From the NCBI GenBank assembly GCA_021498125.1, contig JAIZWL010000003.1, forward strand, positions 1-60,456: a stretch of DNA of 60,456 nt, written 5' to 3'. The position numbers and the translations under genes are program-made. This DNA comes from Candidatus Thorarchaeota archaeon. Its GTDB lineage: Archaea; Asgardarchaeota; Thorarchaeia; Thorarchaeales; Thorarchaeaceae. Under the pieces are notes generated by a model that made no database searches, was not told the DNA's origin, and saw only the letters and a program-made list of their open reading frames with translations. Shown here piece after piece: positions 33,080 to 41,807 of the stretch; positions within the stretch are counted from its first letter, which is position 1; each line of letters begins with the position of its first letter.

Positions 33080-34318
33080 ATGCGAACTATTCGTGCCCCC
33101 CACTTAGTCCCGCTCATATTGATGTTATCTCTTATCTGTTCGTTGTCAATGCCATCCGTGCAGGCTCAACCTGCTGGATGGAGTGGTGATGATACTCTTG
33201 CATTTCAACTTCGGATAAATGGAATCTCTGCCGCGGCATCGGATGCCTCCCATCCTATCACGGTGCTTCTCTCCGAAGATCCCACCATGAATCTGACAAT
33301 ATTCACAGGTGATGATATCATTTTGAGGTCGGGTCTCTTTGTCATGATGTATATGGCCGTGCCCCTCTTTAATCAACCACTGGAGTTCAATATTCCTGTG
33401 CCTGCTGGGACCAATGCTTCTCTGGTAAACACAACAATCCCTCTTGGTGCAGCTCTAGGCGGGGGCGGGCTGGAACTTGTCTCAGGGACGATTAGCGGAT
33501 CCTTCTCTTTCGTCTATTCACTAGTCACATCTCCCGGTACAAATGTCACGGTTTCTGAGGACTTCTATCTGCACATAGGCCCCACTGGTGCAGCAGCACT
33601 GATGTCCGTATCAGGACTGATCACTGTCGGTTTTACTTTGATGTCCATCTTTGGCCTCCTATTGGCTCTTGATGATTTCCAACAAGGTATTCTTTGGGCC
33701 AGTAAAGTTCGAAGAGCGGTCAGAGAGCAGAGACCCATGATTTTCCCACGTGGAGTTGTCCTTCGTCGCAGACCGCGAAAGCGTGACGAGGCTCAACCAA
33801 CCGCAGAGGAACTCGCCCCGAAGGTAGAACGGATCGCACAGGGTCTCTGGGATGGCAAACGGTGTCCAAAGTGCCGAAAGCGATGGAAGTCCCATGCAGA
33901 CTCCTGTACGAAATGCAACATCACTCGGCAAGAGGCTCAGACGCTCTTTACAAAGCAGGTTGCTGAGACCGTCCCCCGTGCACTGAAGGTGATGAAGCCG
34001 AAGTCGAAGATGCCTGTCGGTACATTCGCCAAGGCCCTCAAGGTAAAACCTGATGTTGGAGGTGCGGTCGCAGCCGCCCTAACAGAACTCCATGTCTTTC
34101 AGACGCGCTCGGTAAAAGTGCCACTCAAAAAGGTCACCTTTTCAGGAATGACTATTGCTGGTACTTACTGGAGTTGGATGCAGATGTTAGGTGGTGCCAC
34201 ACCTGCATGGAGTGATGTGCTTCTCTCAATTGCAGCAGGTCTTGTAGTATCGGTCATCATTGGATACTTTCTGAACTGGTTGGCTCGAATGCCCCGGCTG
34301 GGATACGATGAGTCATAG
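33080..34318 (+). CDS. Exported multi-domain membrane protein with cytosolic zinc ribbon
   Basis: The 412-residue protein has a signal peptide (about residues 1-29) and a beta-rich exterior domain with several NxS/T sequons. A transmembrane helix (about residues 178-198) leads to a charged cytosolic part with a zinc ribbon (CPKCRKRWKSHADSCTKC). Two further hydrophobic segments lie near the end (about 348-365 and 377-402). Such a layout could relay an external signal to the cytoplasm. The family is not recognised. Confidence 0.7.
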   Translation: MRTIRAPHLVPLILMLSLICSLSMPSVQAQPAGWSGDDTLAFQLRINGISAAASDASHPITVLLSEDPTMNLTIFTGDDIILRSGLFVMMYMAVPLFNQPLEFNIPVPAGTNASLVNTTIPLGAALGGGGLELVSGTISGSFSFVYSLVTSPGTNVTVSEDFYLHIGPTGAAALMSVSGLITVGFTLMSIFGLLLALDDFQQGILWASKVRRAVREQRPMIFPRGVVLRRRPRKRDEAQPTAEELAPKVERIAQGLWDGKRCPKCRKRWKSHADSCTKCNITRQEAQTLFTKQVAETVPRALKVMKPKSKMPVGTFAKALKVKPDVGGAVAAALTELHVFQTRSVKVPLKKVTFSGMTIAGTYWSWMQMLGGATPAWSDVLLSIAAGLVVSVIIGYFLNWLARMPRLGYDES

Positions 34319-34349
34319 TGCGCCGTAATAGGCCTGAGCATTCAGTTGG

Positions 34350-34387
34350 CTTGCACAGCAACCGTGCAAGTCTTCTCTCTCTTTTTT
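34350..34387 (+). terminator. Terminator-like hairpin with T-run
   Basis: CTTGCAC, a 7-base loop and GTGCAAG form a perfect 7-bp stem. It is followed by a pyrimidine-rich stretch ending in TTTTTT, and it lies 32 bases after the stop of 33080-34318. Confidence 0.7.
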
Positions 34388-34529
34388 AGAATGACTATTG
34401 ATCACAAGAATGAATGCTTTTTTGCTCGAATTTGTTTGCATTTAACTAGGCAGCCGTGATCATATCGTCCAAGTCACTCTAATGGCAAGCGTTTTATCGG
34501 TGAACTTGTCAGTCATAGATTGATTCTCT

Positions 34530-35291
34530 ATGAATGACGACTCAACTAGTACATCATACAACTGGGAAAATGACGAGGTCAAGGTAGTGGTGCCATATAG
34601 TGTGGCTGGTGTCAGTACGTCAATCGTCCTCACTTCCAAGTTCACAGGCAAGATCATCCTTCTTGATGCTGGTGATGGTGTTCTTCGTGATCTGATCTCC
34701 ACCTATAACTCAGAGTTTCTACACGACCTAGACATAATTGCGATCACGCATGGTCATTTCGATCATATTGGTGGTCTCTATGCTCTGCTGGGCTTCTTAC
34801 GAATGCTTGAACGAAAAGAACCGTTGAGCATCCTTGTACCTGCCGGCTGTGTAGAGGTGCCTCTTGTTATCCAAGCTTTCCGCCACTCTTATCCCACCTC
34901 AATCCCCTTCCGGATCTTTATTCAAGAGGTGGGAAATCATACCGGTTTTGACACGGACTTTTTCAAAGTGAAGGCCTTTGAGGTAGAACACTTTGGTATG
35001 GAGAACACCTCAAATGAAGAGCGTCTGATGCCAGCTCTTGGCTACCGTGTGCATATTGGCTCCACAGTCGTGAGTTACACTGGCGATACCCGTTACTGTT
35101 CCAGTGCAGAAGACATCGTCCGTGATGCCGATTTAGCAATTATCGAGGCGACACGTAGAAAGACTCCCCTTAAGGGACATCGTGTACACCTGACATTAGA
35201 AGAGGCCAACAAACTGGCCACGCTCGCAAAGGATGCGATCCTAGTACACAAGATTCCTGACTTTGTAGTCTCTGAGGATATTGATCGATAG
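34530..35291 (+). CDS. Metallo-beta-lactamase-fold hydrolase
   Basis: The 253-residue protein carries the metal-binding HxHxDH motif (THGHFDHIGGL). Further metal ligands are at VEHFGM, YTGDTRY and LVHKIPDF, as in RNase Z-like and related hydrolases. It is cytosolic. The substrate could be an RNA, nucleotide or small ester and cannot be set from sequence. Confidence 0.85.
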   Translation: MNDDSTSTSYNWENDEVKVVVPYSVAGVSTSIVLTSKFTGKIILLDAGDGVLRDLISTYNSEFLHDLDIIAITHGHFDHIGGLYALLGFLRMLERKEPLSILVPAGCVEVPLVIQAFRHSYPTSIPFRIFIQEVGNHTGFDTDFFKVKAFEVEHFGMENTSNEERLMPALGYRVHIGSTVVSYTGDTRYCSSAEDIVRDADLAIIEATRRKTPLKGHRVHLTLEEANKLATLAKDAILVHKIPDFVVSEDIDR

Positions 35292-35297
35292 TTGGTT

Positions 35298-35328
35298 CCT
35301 CCTCTCCTATCTTGGAGATAGGCGAGGT
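35298..35328. terminator. Hairpin between convergent genes
   Basis: CCTC..CCTATC, a 5-base loop and GATAGG..GAGG form a stem between the convergent MBL-fold and alaS genes. It could stop transcription from either side, although no T-run is present. Confidence 0.4.
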
Positions 35329-35348
35329 GGGGAGTAGGGCGCAGAGGC

Positions 35349-37121
35349 TCATTCCAAGATCGCCTTAATTCGTATCAGTCCTGCTCCGATCTTCTTTTGC
35401 TTGATTATTTTGAAGTGCCCTAGTTCTCCTGTTCTCTGGACATGTGGTCCTCCACAGACCTCTTTGCTAAAGTCGCCCATGGAATAGACCGAAACCTCGT
35501 CACCATAGGTCTCCTTGAAAAAGGCAAGAGCTCCACTGGCAATCGCGTCTTCATATTTCATGAACTCTCGCTTGACCTCAAGGTCTTGTTTAATCGCGTC
35601 ATTGACCAGGTCTTCAACCTGTTGCACCTCTTCTGGTGTCAACTTACGTGGGAAGGTGAAGTCGAACCTGAGCCGTTCCTTTGTGATATTGCTTCCCATC
35701 TGTCTGACGCTCTCTCCTAGAACTCTTCGCAGGGCCTCCTGTAAGAGATGCGTCGCCGAGTGAAGCTTGGTGATCTCTTCGCTATGGTCTGCAAGGCCTC
35801 CCTTGAACTTGCCCTGTGTGGCAGTCCGTGATTTCTCACGATGATGCTCGAACTCTTGTCGAAACTCCTCCATGTCTATCTTGATGCCCTTCTCCTCGGC
35901 CATCTCCCGAGTGATCTCAAGAGGGAGACCATAACTGGTGAAGAGAAGAAATGCATCCTTGCCTGTGACGGTGCTGGTCTCATCTATGACTCGTTGTAGT
36001 TTCCTCATGGCCTTTTTCAGAGAGTTGCGGAACTTGCGTTCCTCGTCGGCGAGGTTCTTCATGATGAACTCGCGGTTGCGTTCGGTCTCCTCATAGACAT
36101 CTTTGTACATCTGAATGACAACTTCGGCCAGTTCTTGCAGAACGCCGCTCGTGATATTTAATTTCTCGGCACTGAGAATTGCCTTGCGCAGGAGTCTTCG
36201 TACAACATACCCCTGTTCGACATTCGATGGTGAGATTCTTCGATCATCGGCCATGATCATGACTGCCGATTTGACATGGTCTGCGATCACTCTGCATCGG
36301 ATGTTGTCCTCCTCACTGAACTGTTCTATTGGAGAGAGGCTCTTGATCTTCTTGATAAGAGGAATAAAGCTCTCAGTATCATAGACCGTTGAGACCCCCT
36401 GCAACATCGCGGCTGTCCGTTCGACCCCCATTCCTGTGTCCACATTTCTCTGTTTGAGTGGTTCGTACTTGCCGTCCTCTCGTTTATTGTATTCCATGAA
36501 CACGTCATTCCATACCTCTACATAGTGCCCACAACTGCATCCGGGTCTACAGTCTGGTCCACACTTGGGAATATCATCCACTTCAATGAACATCTCGGTA
36601 CATGGGCCACATGGTCCTGTCGTGCCAGCAGGCCCCCACCAGTTGTCTTCTTTTGGGAGGTAATAGATGCGTTCCTTTGGGATACCCACACTCTCCCAGA
36701 TCTCTGCGGATTCGGTGTCTCGCGGAGCATCATCATCACCCGTAAAGACCGTGACGGAGAGTTTCTTTGCATCAAGACCCAACCATTCTTTTGAGGTGAG
36801 GAACTCAAAGCTCCAACTGATCGCCTCTTTTTTCCAGTAATCGCCAAGGCTCCAGTTACCAAGCATCTCAAAGAATGTCAGGTGCGTGGTATCACCCACG
36901 CTATCGATGTCGGTTGTCCGAATGCACTTCTGGCAATTTGCAAGACGTTTCCCCTTTGGGTGAGGTTCTCCCAGAAGAAATGGGACCAGCGGATGCATTC
37001 CCGCAGTGGTAAAGAGAACGGTCGGATCATTCTCAGGAAGAAGCGACGCGGAGGGAATGATTGCATGGCCTCGCTGTTTGAAGAACTCGAGGTATTTCTT
37101 GCGTAGTTCATTGATCTTCAT
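35349..37121 (-). CDS. alaS: Alanyl-tRNA synthetase, short bacterial-type form
   Basis: The 590-residue protein has the class II catalytic core (FTTAGMHPLVPFLLG, then NCQKCIRTTDIDSVGDTTHLTFFEMLGNWS). The tRNA-binding helices and an editing domain follow, with the zinc/editing motifs HSATHLL and CGGPHV. It ends soon after the editing domain, so the C-terminal C-Ala oligomerisation domain is missing. Typical AlaRS is about 870-900 residues. The N-terminus is bacterial-like and lacks the N-terminal region usual in archaeal AlaRS. It resembles compact forms known from candidate-phyla bacteria, so transfer is likely. It charges tRNA-Ala in the cytoplasm. Confidence 0.88.
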   Translation of the reverse strand: MKINELRKKYLEFFKQRGHAIIPSASLLPENDPTVLFTTAGMHPLVPFLLGEPHPKGKRLANCQKCIRTTDIDSVGDTTHLTFFEMLGNWSLGDYWKKEAISWSFEFLTSKEWLGLDAKKLSVTVFTGDDDAPRDTESAEIWESVGIPKERIYYLPKEDNWWGPAGTTGPCGPCTEMFIEVDDIPKCGPDCRPGCSCGHYVEVWNDVFMEYNKREDGKYEPLKQRNVDTGMGVERTAAMLQGVSTVYDTESFIPLIKKIKSLSPIEQFSEEDNIRCRVIADHVKSAVMIMADDRRISPSNVEQGYVVRRLLRKAILSAEKLNITSGVLQELAEVVIQMYKDVYEETERNREFIMKNLADEERKFRNSLKKAMRKLQRVIDETSTVTGKDAFLLFTSYGLPLEITREMAEEKGIKIDMEEFRQEFEHHREKSRTATQGKFKGGLADHSEEITKLHSATHLLQEALRRVLGESVRQMGSNITKERLRFDFTFPRKLTPEEVQQVEDLVNDAIKQDLEVKREFMKYEDAIASGALAFFKETYGDEVSVYSMGDFSKEVCGGPHVQRTGELGHFKIIKQKKIGAGLIRIKAILE

Positions 37122-37205
37122 CAGGTATCACCAGAAGTTGCAACTTGACGGTCACAATCTGTTATCTGATTTTAACGGTTTCGAAGAGGCGTGTCACTGA
37201 TGAGC

Positions 37206-37703
37206 CTATTCAAGTAAGAGGCCCGTCGGTGTCAGTCGGTACCGTACTAATACCTCCCCCAACCATGGAAATCTCTCTCGCCAATCAAGAAACCTGTCAT
37301 TCGTGAGAATCGCAGATCCTCGTTTTCGTGCGAGCTGAATGATGACCAGATCGTCATTCTGACCTCTAGCGGTTTCGATGATCTCTCCTGTGTCGATCAT
37401 CTCTCTCAGAGTGTCCGGTCTGTCAATCTTGTGTTTTAATGCCGCAGAGACGACTATTATCGGAGTGTACCCACTGTTCTGGAGGCTCCGTCGGGCATTG
37501 ATTAGATTTCGAAGCCGGGGCTTGCCTCCCGCGGTCAGGTAGAATGCAATATTGTTGCCATCGACAATTAGTTCTTTGAAACGCTTTCGTACTGCTTGTT
37601 GTTTCTGAGGCCTCCCACGAGCACGGCATCTTCTGACATGCTCATCTATCTCATCACGACTGAACAGTCGATCGCAATATGGGCAATGGACTCTTTTCGG
37701 CAA
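37206..37703 (-). CDS. Zinc-finger and PIN-like (NYN) ribonuclease
   Basis: The 165-residue protein starts with a C2HC zinc finger (CPYCDRLFSRDEIDEHVRRC). A PIN/NYN nuclease-like domain follows, with IVDGNNIA, a middle acidic region and DDLVIIQLARKRGSAILTNDRFLDW. The acidic residues expected of a metal-dependent nuclease are present. The layout recalls Regnase-type RNases, but the family assignment is by motif only. It is a likely cytosolic RNA-degrading or regulatory enzyme. Confidence 0.75.
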   Translation of the reverse strand: MPKRVHCPYCDRLFSRDEIDEHVRRCRARGRPQKQQAVRKRFKELIVDGNNIAFYLTAGGKPRLRNLINARRSLQNSGYTPIIVVSAALKHKIDRPDTLREMIDTGEIIETARGQNDDLVIIQLARKRGSAILTNDRFLDWRERFPWLGEVLVRYRLTPTGLLLE

Positions 37704-37906
37704 GACACTAATTCCTTCTCATAGAGGTTACTTGGCCCGTGTACATATTACATAAGAAGGCTCGTAATTTTAATTATTCTATCAATCGAAAGATAAAATA
37801 AGATATGATTACACTATGTAACTGGCGTCACCGGATTCCATGTCACCTCCTCCCGGCGGTATTGGATCTTTCTTCGGAGGCGCCACTTGTGTTCGTCCTT
37901 CTTTTC

Positions 37907-39205
37907 TTACACAAAGAACGAGATGAATAGCAGCCATGCTGTTCCGATGGCCAGATGGATGATGGCCAGAGTCGTAGCGATCTTTGCAAAGCTGGCCAGT
38001 GTGATCGGTCTGTGTTCCACCTCTGCAAGTGCAATGACAAGAAGGTTGGCGGGGGCACCAATCGGTAAGAGATAGCCTCCCACATTTACTGCAAGAATTA
38101 ACACTGCTGGCAGGACTGGTGTGACTGTTGCGAACTGAACTGCGAGTGGAGCCAGTACTACTGAGACCGGAATGTTATCGATCACGGCCGAGAGTCCTGC
38201 TGGAATCCAGATCAGAAAGAGGATTGCTGTTGTCACATCGCCCCCGATGATAGTCCCGACCGCAGCCCCAATATCGTCAATGACTCCCGTAATGTCAAGT
38301 GCTGCTACCAGTCCAAAGATGCCGACGAGGAAAAAGACCGTCCCCCAGCCTACTCTTCTCAGAATGTTGTCCACGTATTCTCGTGAGACCAGTAGCATGA
38401 AGAATGCAATAATGATGGCGATCATGGCTGGTTCTGCGCCCATACTGGTCCCGACCGTGAATCCAAATACTAAGACCAGTATTGCAACTATTGACATGTA
38501 GAAATCATTGCGCGAACGGATCATGTACTCGGGGTCAATGAGAAGCATCTGGTTGATGAGGTCATCAGGTCCCGGTACTAACTGGTTTTCAAAGACCTTG
38601 AGTAAGATCGGAATGGTCACTAACAGCAGAATGATCGCAAGTGGCATGAGCAGTAGAAAGAGGAAGGATGCACTGAGACCCGTCTTGTCTGCAATGACAA
38701 GGTTGGGCACAGCACCAACGATAGAGGGAATCGAGGCAAAGTTGCAGACGATTGCCTCACTTATGAGAAATGGTCTAAAGTCCAGTTCAAGCGCATTGCA
38801 CACCTCGATCGTTAGTGGTGCAATGATGAGAATGGTCGAGACCGTGTCGAAAAAGAGCGATATGGCAAAGACAAAGACGTTGAATATCACAAAGAGCCTA
38901 CGCGGGTTTCCCTCTGTCGGTTTAGAAATCGATATTGCAATGTACTGAAACATCCCAGAAGAGCTGGCGACAGCAACGATGATCATCATGGCTGTGATGA
39001 ATAAGATGGTGTGCCACTCGATGTGTTCGACAAGCTGTTCAAAGGGGGCCCCCTGTGTGGGATCCGCTGTATTTGCAATCCAAAGGATGAGTCCCACAAC
39101 GCCCATGCCTGTCATAGCCATTGCAGTCCTATTGACCTTCTCACTTGAGATCAGAAGGTACGTCCCTACGAATACGAGAAGAATTGGTCCCGCAATTGGC
39201 TCCAA
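37907..39205 (-). CDS. ArsB/NhaD-superfamily ion transporter
   Basis: The 432-residue protein has about eleven membrane helices and the ArsB/NhaD superfamily signatures (FFDTVSTILIIAPLTIEVC, SIPSIVGAVPNLVIA, AVIDNIPVSVVLAPLA). It is 46% or so identical by eye to the next gene, so the two are tandem duplicates. The transported ion (Na+, arsenite or an organic anion) cannot be told from sequence. Confidence 0.85.
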   Translation of the reverse strand: MEPIAGPILLVFVGTYLLISSEKVNRTAMAMTGMGVVGLILWIANTADPTQGAPFEQLVEHIEWHTILFITAMMIIVAVASSSGMFQYIAISISKPTEGNPRRLFVIFNVFVFAISLFFDTVSTILIIAPLTIEVCNALELDFRPFLISEAIVCNFASIPSIVGAVPNLVIADKTGLSASFLFLLLMPLAIILLLVTIPILLKVFENQLVPGPDDLINQMLLIDPEYMIRSRNDFYMSIVAILVLVFGFTVGTSMGAEPAMIAIIIAFFMLLVSREYVDNILRRVGWGTVFFLVGIFGLVAALDITGVIDDIGAAVGTIIGGDVTTAILFLIWIPAGLSAVIDNIPVSVVLAPLAVQFATVTPVLPAVLILAVNVGGYLLPIGAPANLLVIALAEVEHRPITLASFAKIATTLAIIHLAIGTAWLLFISFFV

Positions 39206-39303
39206 AGTGGCCTCCTCCTAGATATGATGGCATATTCTAGTGTGTATGAGATACTGCTAATTTATGATATTAATCTCTCTCTTCCGTCATACCTAGTTCG
39301 TCG

Positions 39304-40608
39304 CTAGCCCATTAATACCATAATTCCCAAGAGCCATACAGTTCCGATAGCAAGATGGATCAGTCCCAATGCAGTACCGATCTTGGCGAAATCGCTGAAT
39401 GGTATGTGTTCGTGTTCTTTTTCGGCGAATCCCATTGCGACCATGTTTGCAGGAGAACCAAGAGGTGTGAACAGGTACCCCCCAATATTGACTGCAAAGA
39501 CAAGGGCAAGAGGAAGAACGGGGCTCAACACAGAGAAGTCTCTGGCAATGGGTGCAAGAACGGCCGAGACCGGTAGATTGTCGAGGAATGCGGATAACAT
39601 CGCAGGGATCCAGATGAGAAAGACCGTTGCAAAGATTGCATTGTCACCGATAATGGTGCCAATTGCCGCGCCAAGATCATTGATGAGACCTGTAACCTCA
39701 AGGGCAACCACAAGGCCGAAGAGGCCTACAAGAAAGAACACGGTGTCCCAGCCAACATCTCTGAGAAACTCGTTGGCTCTCTCATGTGCCATCAGCAGGA
39801 GAATTGAGGCGACCAGTAATGCCACTAAGGGCGGCTCAATATGTAATGTCGGTCCAAGTGCGAACCCGATTACCAGACCCGCAATCGCTGCGATTGCCGC
39901 ATAGAAATCACGCTCAGACCGAATCATGTGGGTTGGATCGATATCGAAGACCGCTTCTACTCGATATGCCTCAGTAGTACCAAAAGACTTGGCGTACCAA
40001 CGAGTCATGATCGGCAGGCTGACAGCAAGGAGAATGATTGCAAGAGGCATGAATACAATGAACAGAAACCCCGGATCGAGCCCTGTTTCCCCGGCAATGA
40101 CCAGATTGGGCACAGCACCTACAATCGAGGGAATCGAGGCAAAGTTGCAGGTCAAGGACTCGGAAACAAGAAATGGTTTGAAATCTATCTCTAATGCCTT
40201 ACACACCTCGATGGTGAGAGGGGCCATGATCAGCATGGTCGAGGTTGTATCAAAGAAGAGCGAGATGCCAAATGTGAATATGATAAACGTCTGAAAGAGT
40301 GCCTTATGATCCCCACCACTAGGTTTAGAGAGTTGGAGTGCAATATACTGAAACATCCCCGACGCTCCGGCAACACCCACGATAATCATCATGGCCATGA
40401 CGAACAGAATTGTTGACCACGAAACATGAACTGCCAGTTCATCGAAGGCGATGCCGCCCTCGATGCCCATCTCGTAACCGGCCCAGAGGACCATTCCTAC
40501 AATGGCCATTCCTAATAGCGACATGGCAGTCCTATTGACTTTTTCAGTGGATATGATTGCATACGTGCTGATGAAGATAATGAGGACGGCTATTCCAAGT
40601 TCATTCAT
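39304..40608 (-). CDS. ArsB/NhaD-superfamily ion transporter, paralogue
   Basis: The 434-residue membrane protein has the same motifs as its neighbour (SLFFDTTSTMLIMAPLTIEVC, SIPSIVGAVPNLVIAGETG, AFLDNLPVSAVLAPIA). The two genes run in the same direction with a 98-base gap. Different copies may serve different ions or affinities; this is inference. Confidence 0.85.
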   Translation of the reverse strand: MNELGIAVLIIFISTYAIISTEKVNRTAMSLLGMAIVGMVLWAGYEMGIEGGIAFDELAVHVSWSTILFVMAMMIIVGVAGASGMFQYIALQLSKPSGGDHKALFQTFIIFTFGISLFFDTTSTMLIMAPLTIEVCKALEIDFKPFLVSESLTCNFASIPSIVGAVPNLVIAGETGLDPGFLFIVFMPLAIILLAVSLPIMTRWYAKSFGTTEAYRVEAVFDIDPTHMIRSERDFYAAIAAIAGLVIGFALGPTLHIEPPLVALLVASILLLMAHERANEFLRDVGWDTVFFLVGLFGLVVALEVTGLINDLGAAIGTIIGDNAIFATVFLIWIPAMLSAFLDNLPVSAVLAPIARDFSVLSPVLPLALVFAVNIGGYLFTPLGSPANMVAMGFAEKEHEHIPFSDFAKIGTALGLIHLAIGTVWLLGIMVLMG

Positions 40609-40731
40609 GTTGGCACCAACGGTTTCCTCTATCTATTAATTCCTCAACATTGTCGCTATAGATGAGTTGTTATTGTCGTCTAAAAATTCCCTGCTTCATT
40701 AATCTGTCGAAAATTATTAATTTAACCGCAC

Positions 40732-41649
40732 CTATCGTGCTGTGCGATATGGTATCCCCTCACAGATGTCTCCCTTTACGAAGTCTCTGATGTTGACGGC
40801 CCCGTCTTGGACCTCGATGTCTGCAACAGCCTTTTTGACGAATGCCTCAAGCTCGTCACCAGTTGGTCTACAGTAGCCTATTGGCACGGTTATTGCAGTG
40901 ATGGGGCCTTTCCGGATCATATTTCTGACATGGCTGTGCCCCGAGATTGTGAGGATGACCCGTTCATCCTGTAGGAGGATCTCTCCGGTGGTGACCGATC
41001 CCATATACGCACTAAAGAAGTCCCATGGCAATCTGTACTTGTATATGGTCAATTCCCTGAATGGCAAGTGATGTGATACATAGACTACCTGCTTGACGGA
41101 GTTTGAGAGTATTGAGAGGTCGTACTTTATTTTTTTATTGAATAGGTCCGTGATCTCTTTGTCTGACAATTCCCAGTCCAAGTTGAAGACATCAAACCAA
41201 GTGGCCCCATTATACTCTTTGCGCTGATAGGTCTCTTCTGGGATTGCGAGTTCCGGACGTGCAAATGAATAATCCGACCACCCCATGCTCCCCACAAATC
41301 CAATACTGTCGAGCTCATAGGGCTCGTCCGGCAGATACTGGAAGCCTCTCTTTCTGCAAATTGCTCCGATCGCCTTTGCATATTTCTCCATGGAACTTAT
41401 TGCAGGGTCTTTTTCGAACCAGACATCGTGATTGCCGGGAACATAGAGGTTGGGGATGCCCTCGATCCGTAATTTTGTCAGCGAATCTTCAAGTATGGAC
41501 AAATGATGGCTTAGATCGCCAGCTATGATAAAGACATCAGGTTCCAAGCTCATGACACGATGTCGTATTGCATTCAGTAATGGATCATCAGCCCCATCTG
41601 ATAGAACATGAATATCTGAGACCGCGGCAATTCTCACTATCCTCACCAA
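40732..41649 (-). CDS. Calcineurin-like metallophosphoesterase
   Basis: The 305-residue protein has the metal-binding motifs of the family in order: VSDIHVLSDG, IIAGDLSHHL, YVPGNHDVWF, YVSHHLPF and ISGHSHVRN. It is cytosolic. It may act on nucleotides, cyclic nucleotides or phosphoproteins; the sequence does not say which. Confidence 0.88.
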   Translation of the reverse strand: MVRIVRIAAVSDIHVLSDGADDPLLNAIRHRVMSLEPDVFIIAGDLSHHLSILEDSLTKLRIEGIPNLYVPGNHDVWFEKDPAISSMEKYAKAIGAICRKRGFQYLPDEPYELDSIGFVGSMGWSDYSFARPELAIPEETYQRKEYNGATWFDVFNLDWELSDKEITDLFNKKIKYDLSILSNSVKQVVYVSHHLPFRELTIYKYRLPWDFFSAYMGSVTTGEILLQDERVILTISGHSHVRNMIRKGPITAITVPIGYCRPTGDELEAFVKKAVADIEVQDGAVNIRDFVKGDICEGIPYRTAR

Positions 41650-41807
41650 GAGTTCCGTGTACTGGCCTTGACTTATAGCTGATATTAAGGTAGCGTGTTA
41701 TCGACGTCTATTATTGCACCGCCTCTCAAAGAGGCTGATGTTTGCGACCCGAAACTTGATATTTGAGCTGGCCTTCGATTTTTCTGTTATACTGCGGTGA
41801 TGTACCT

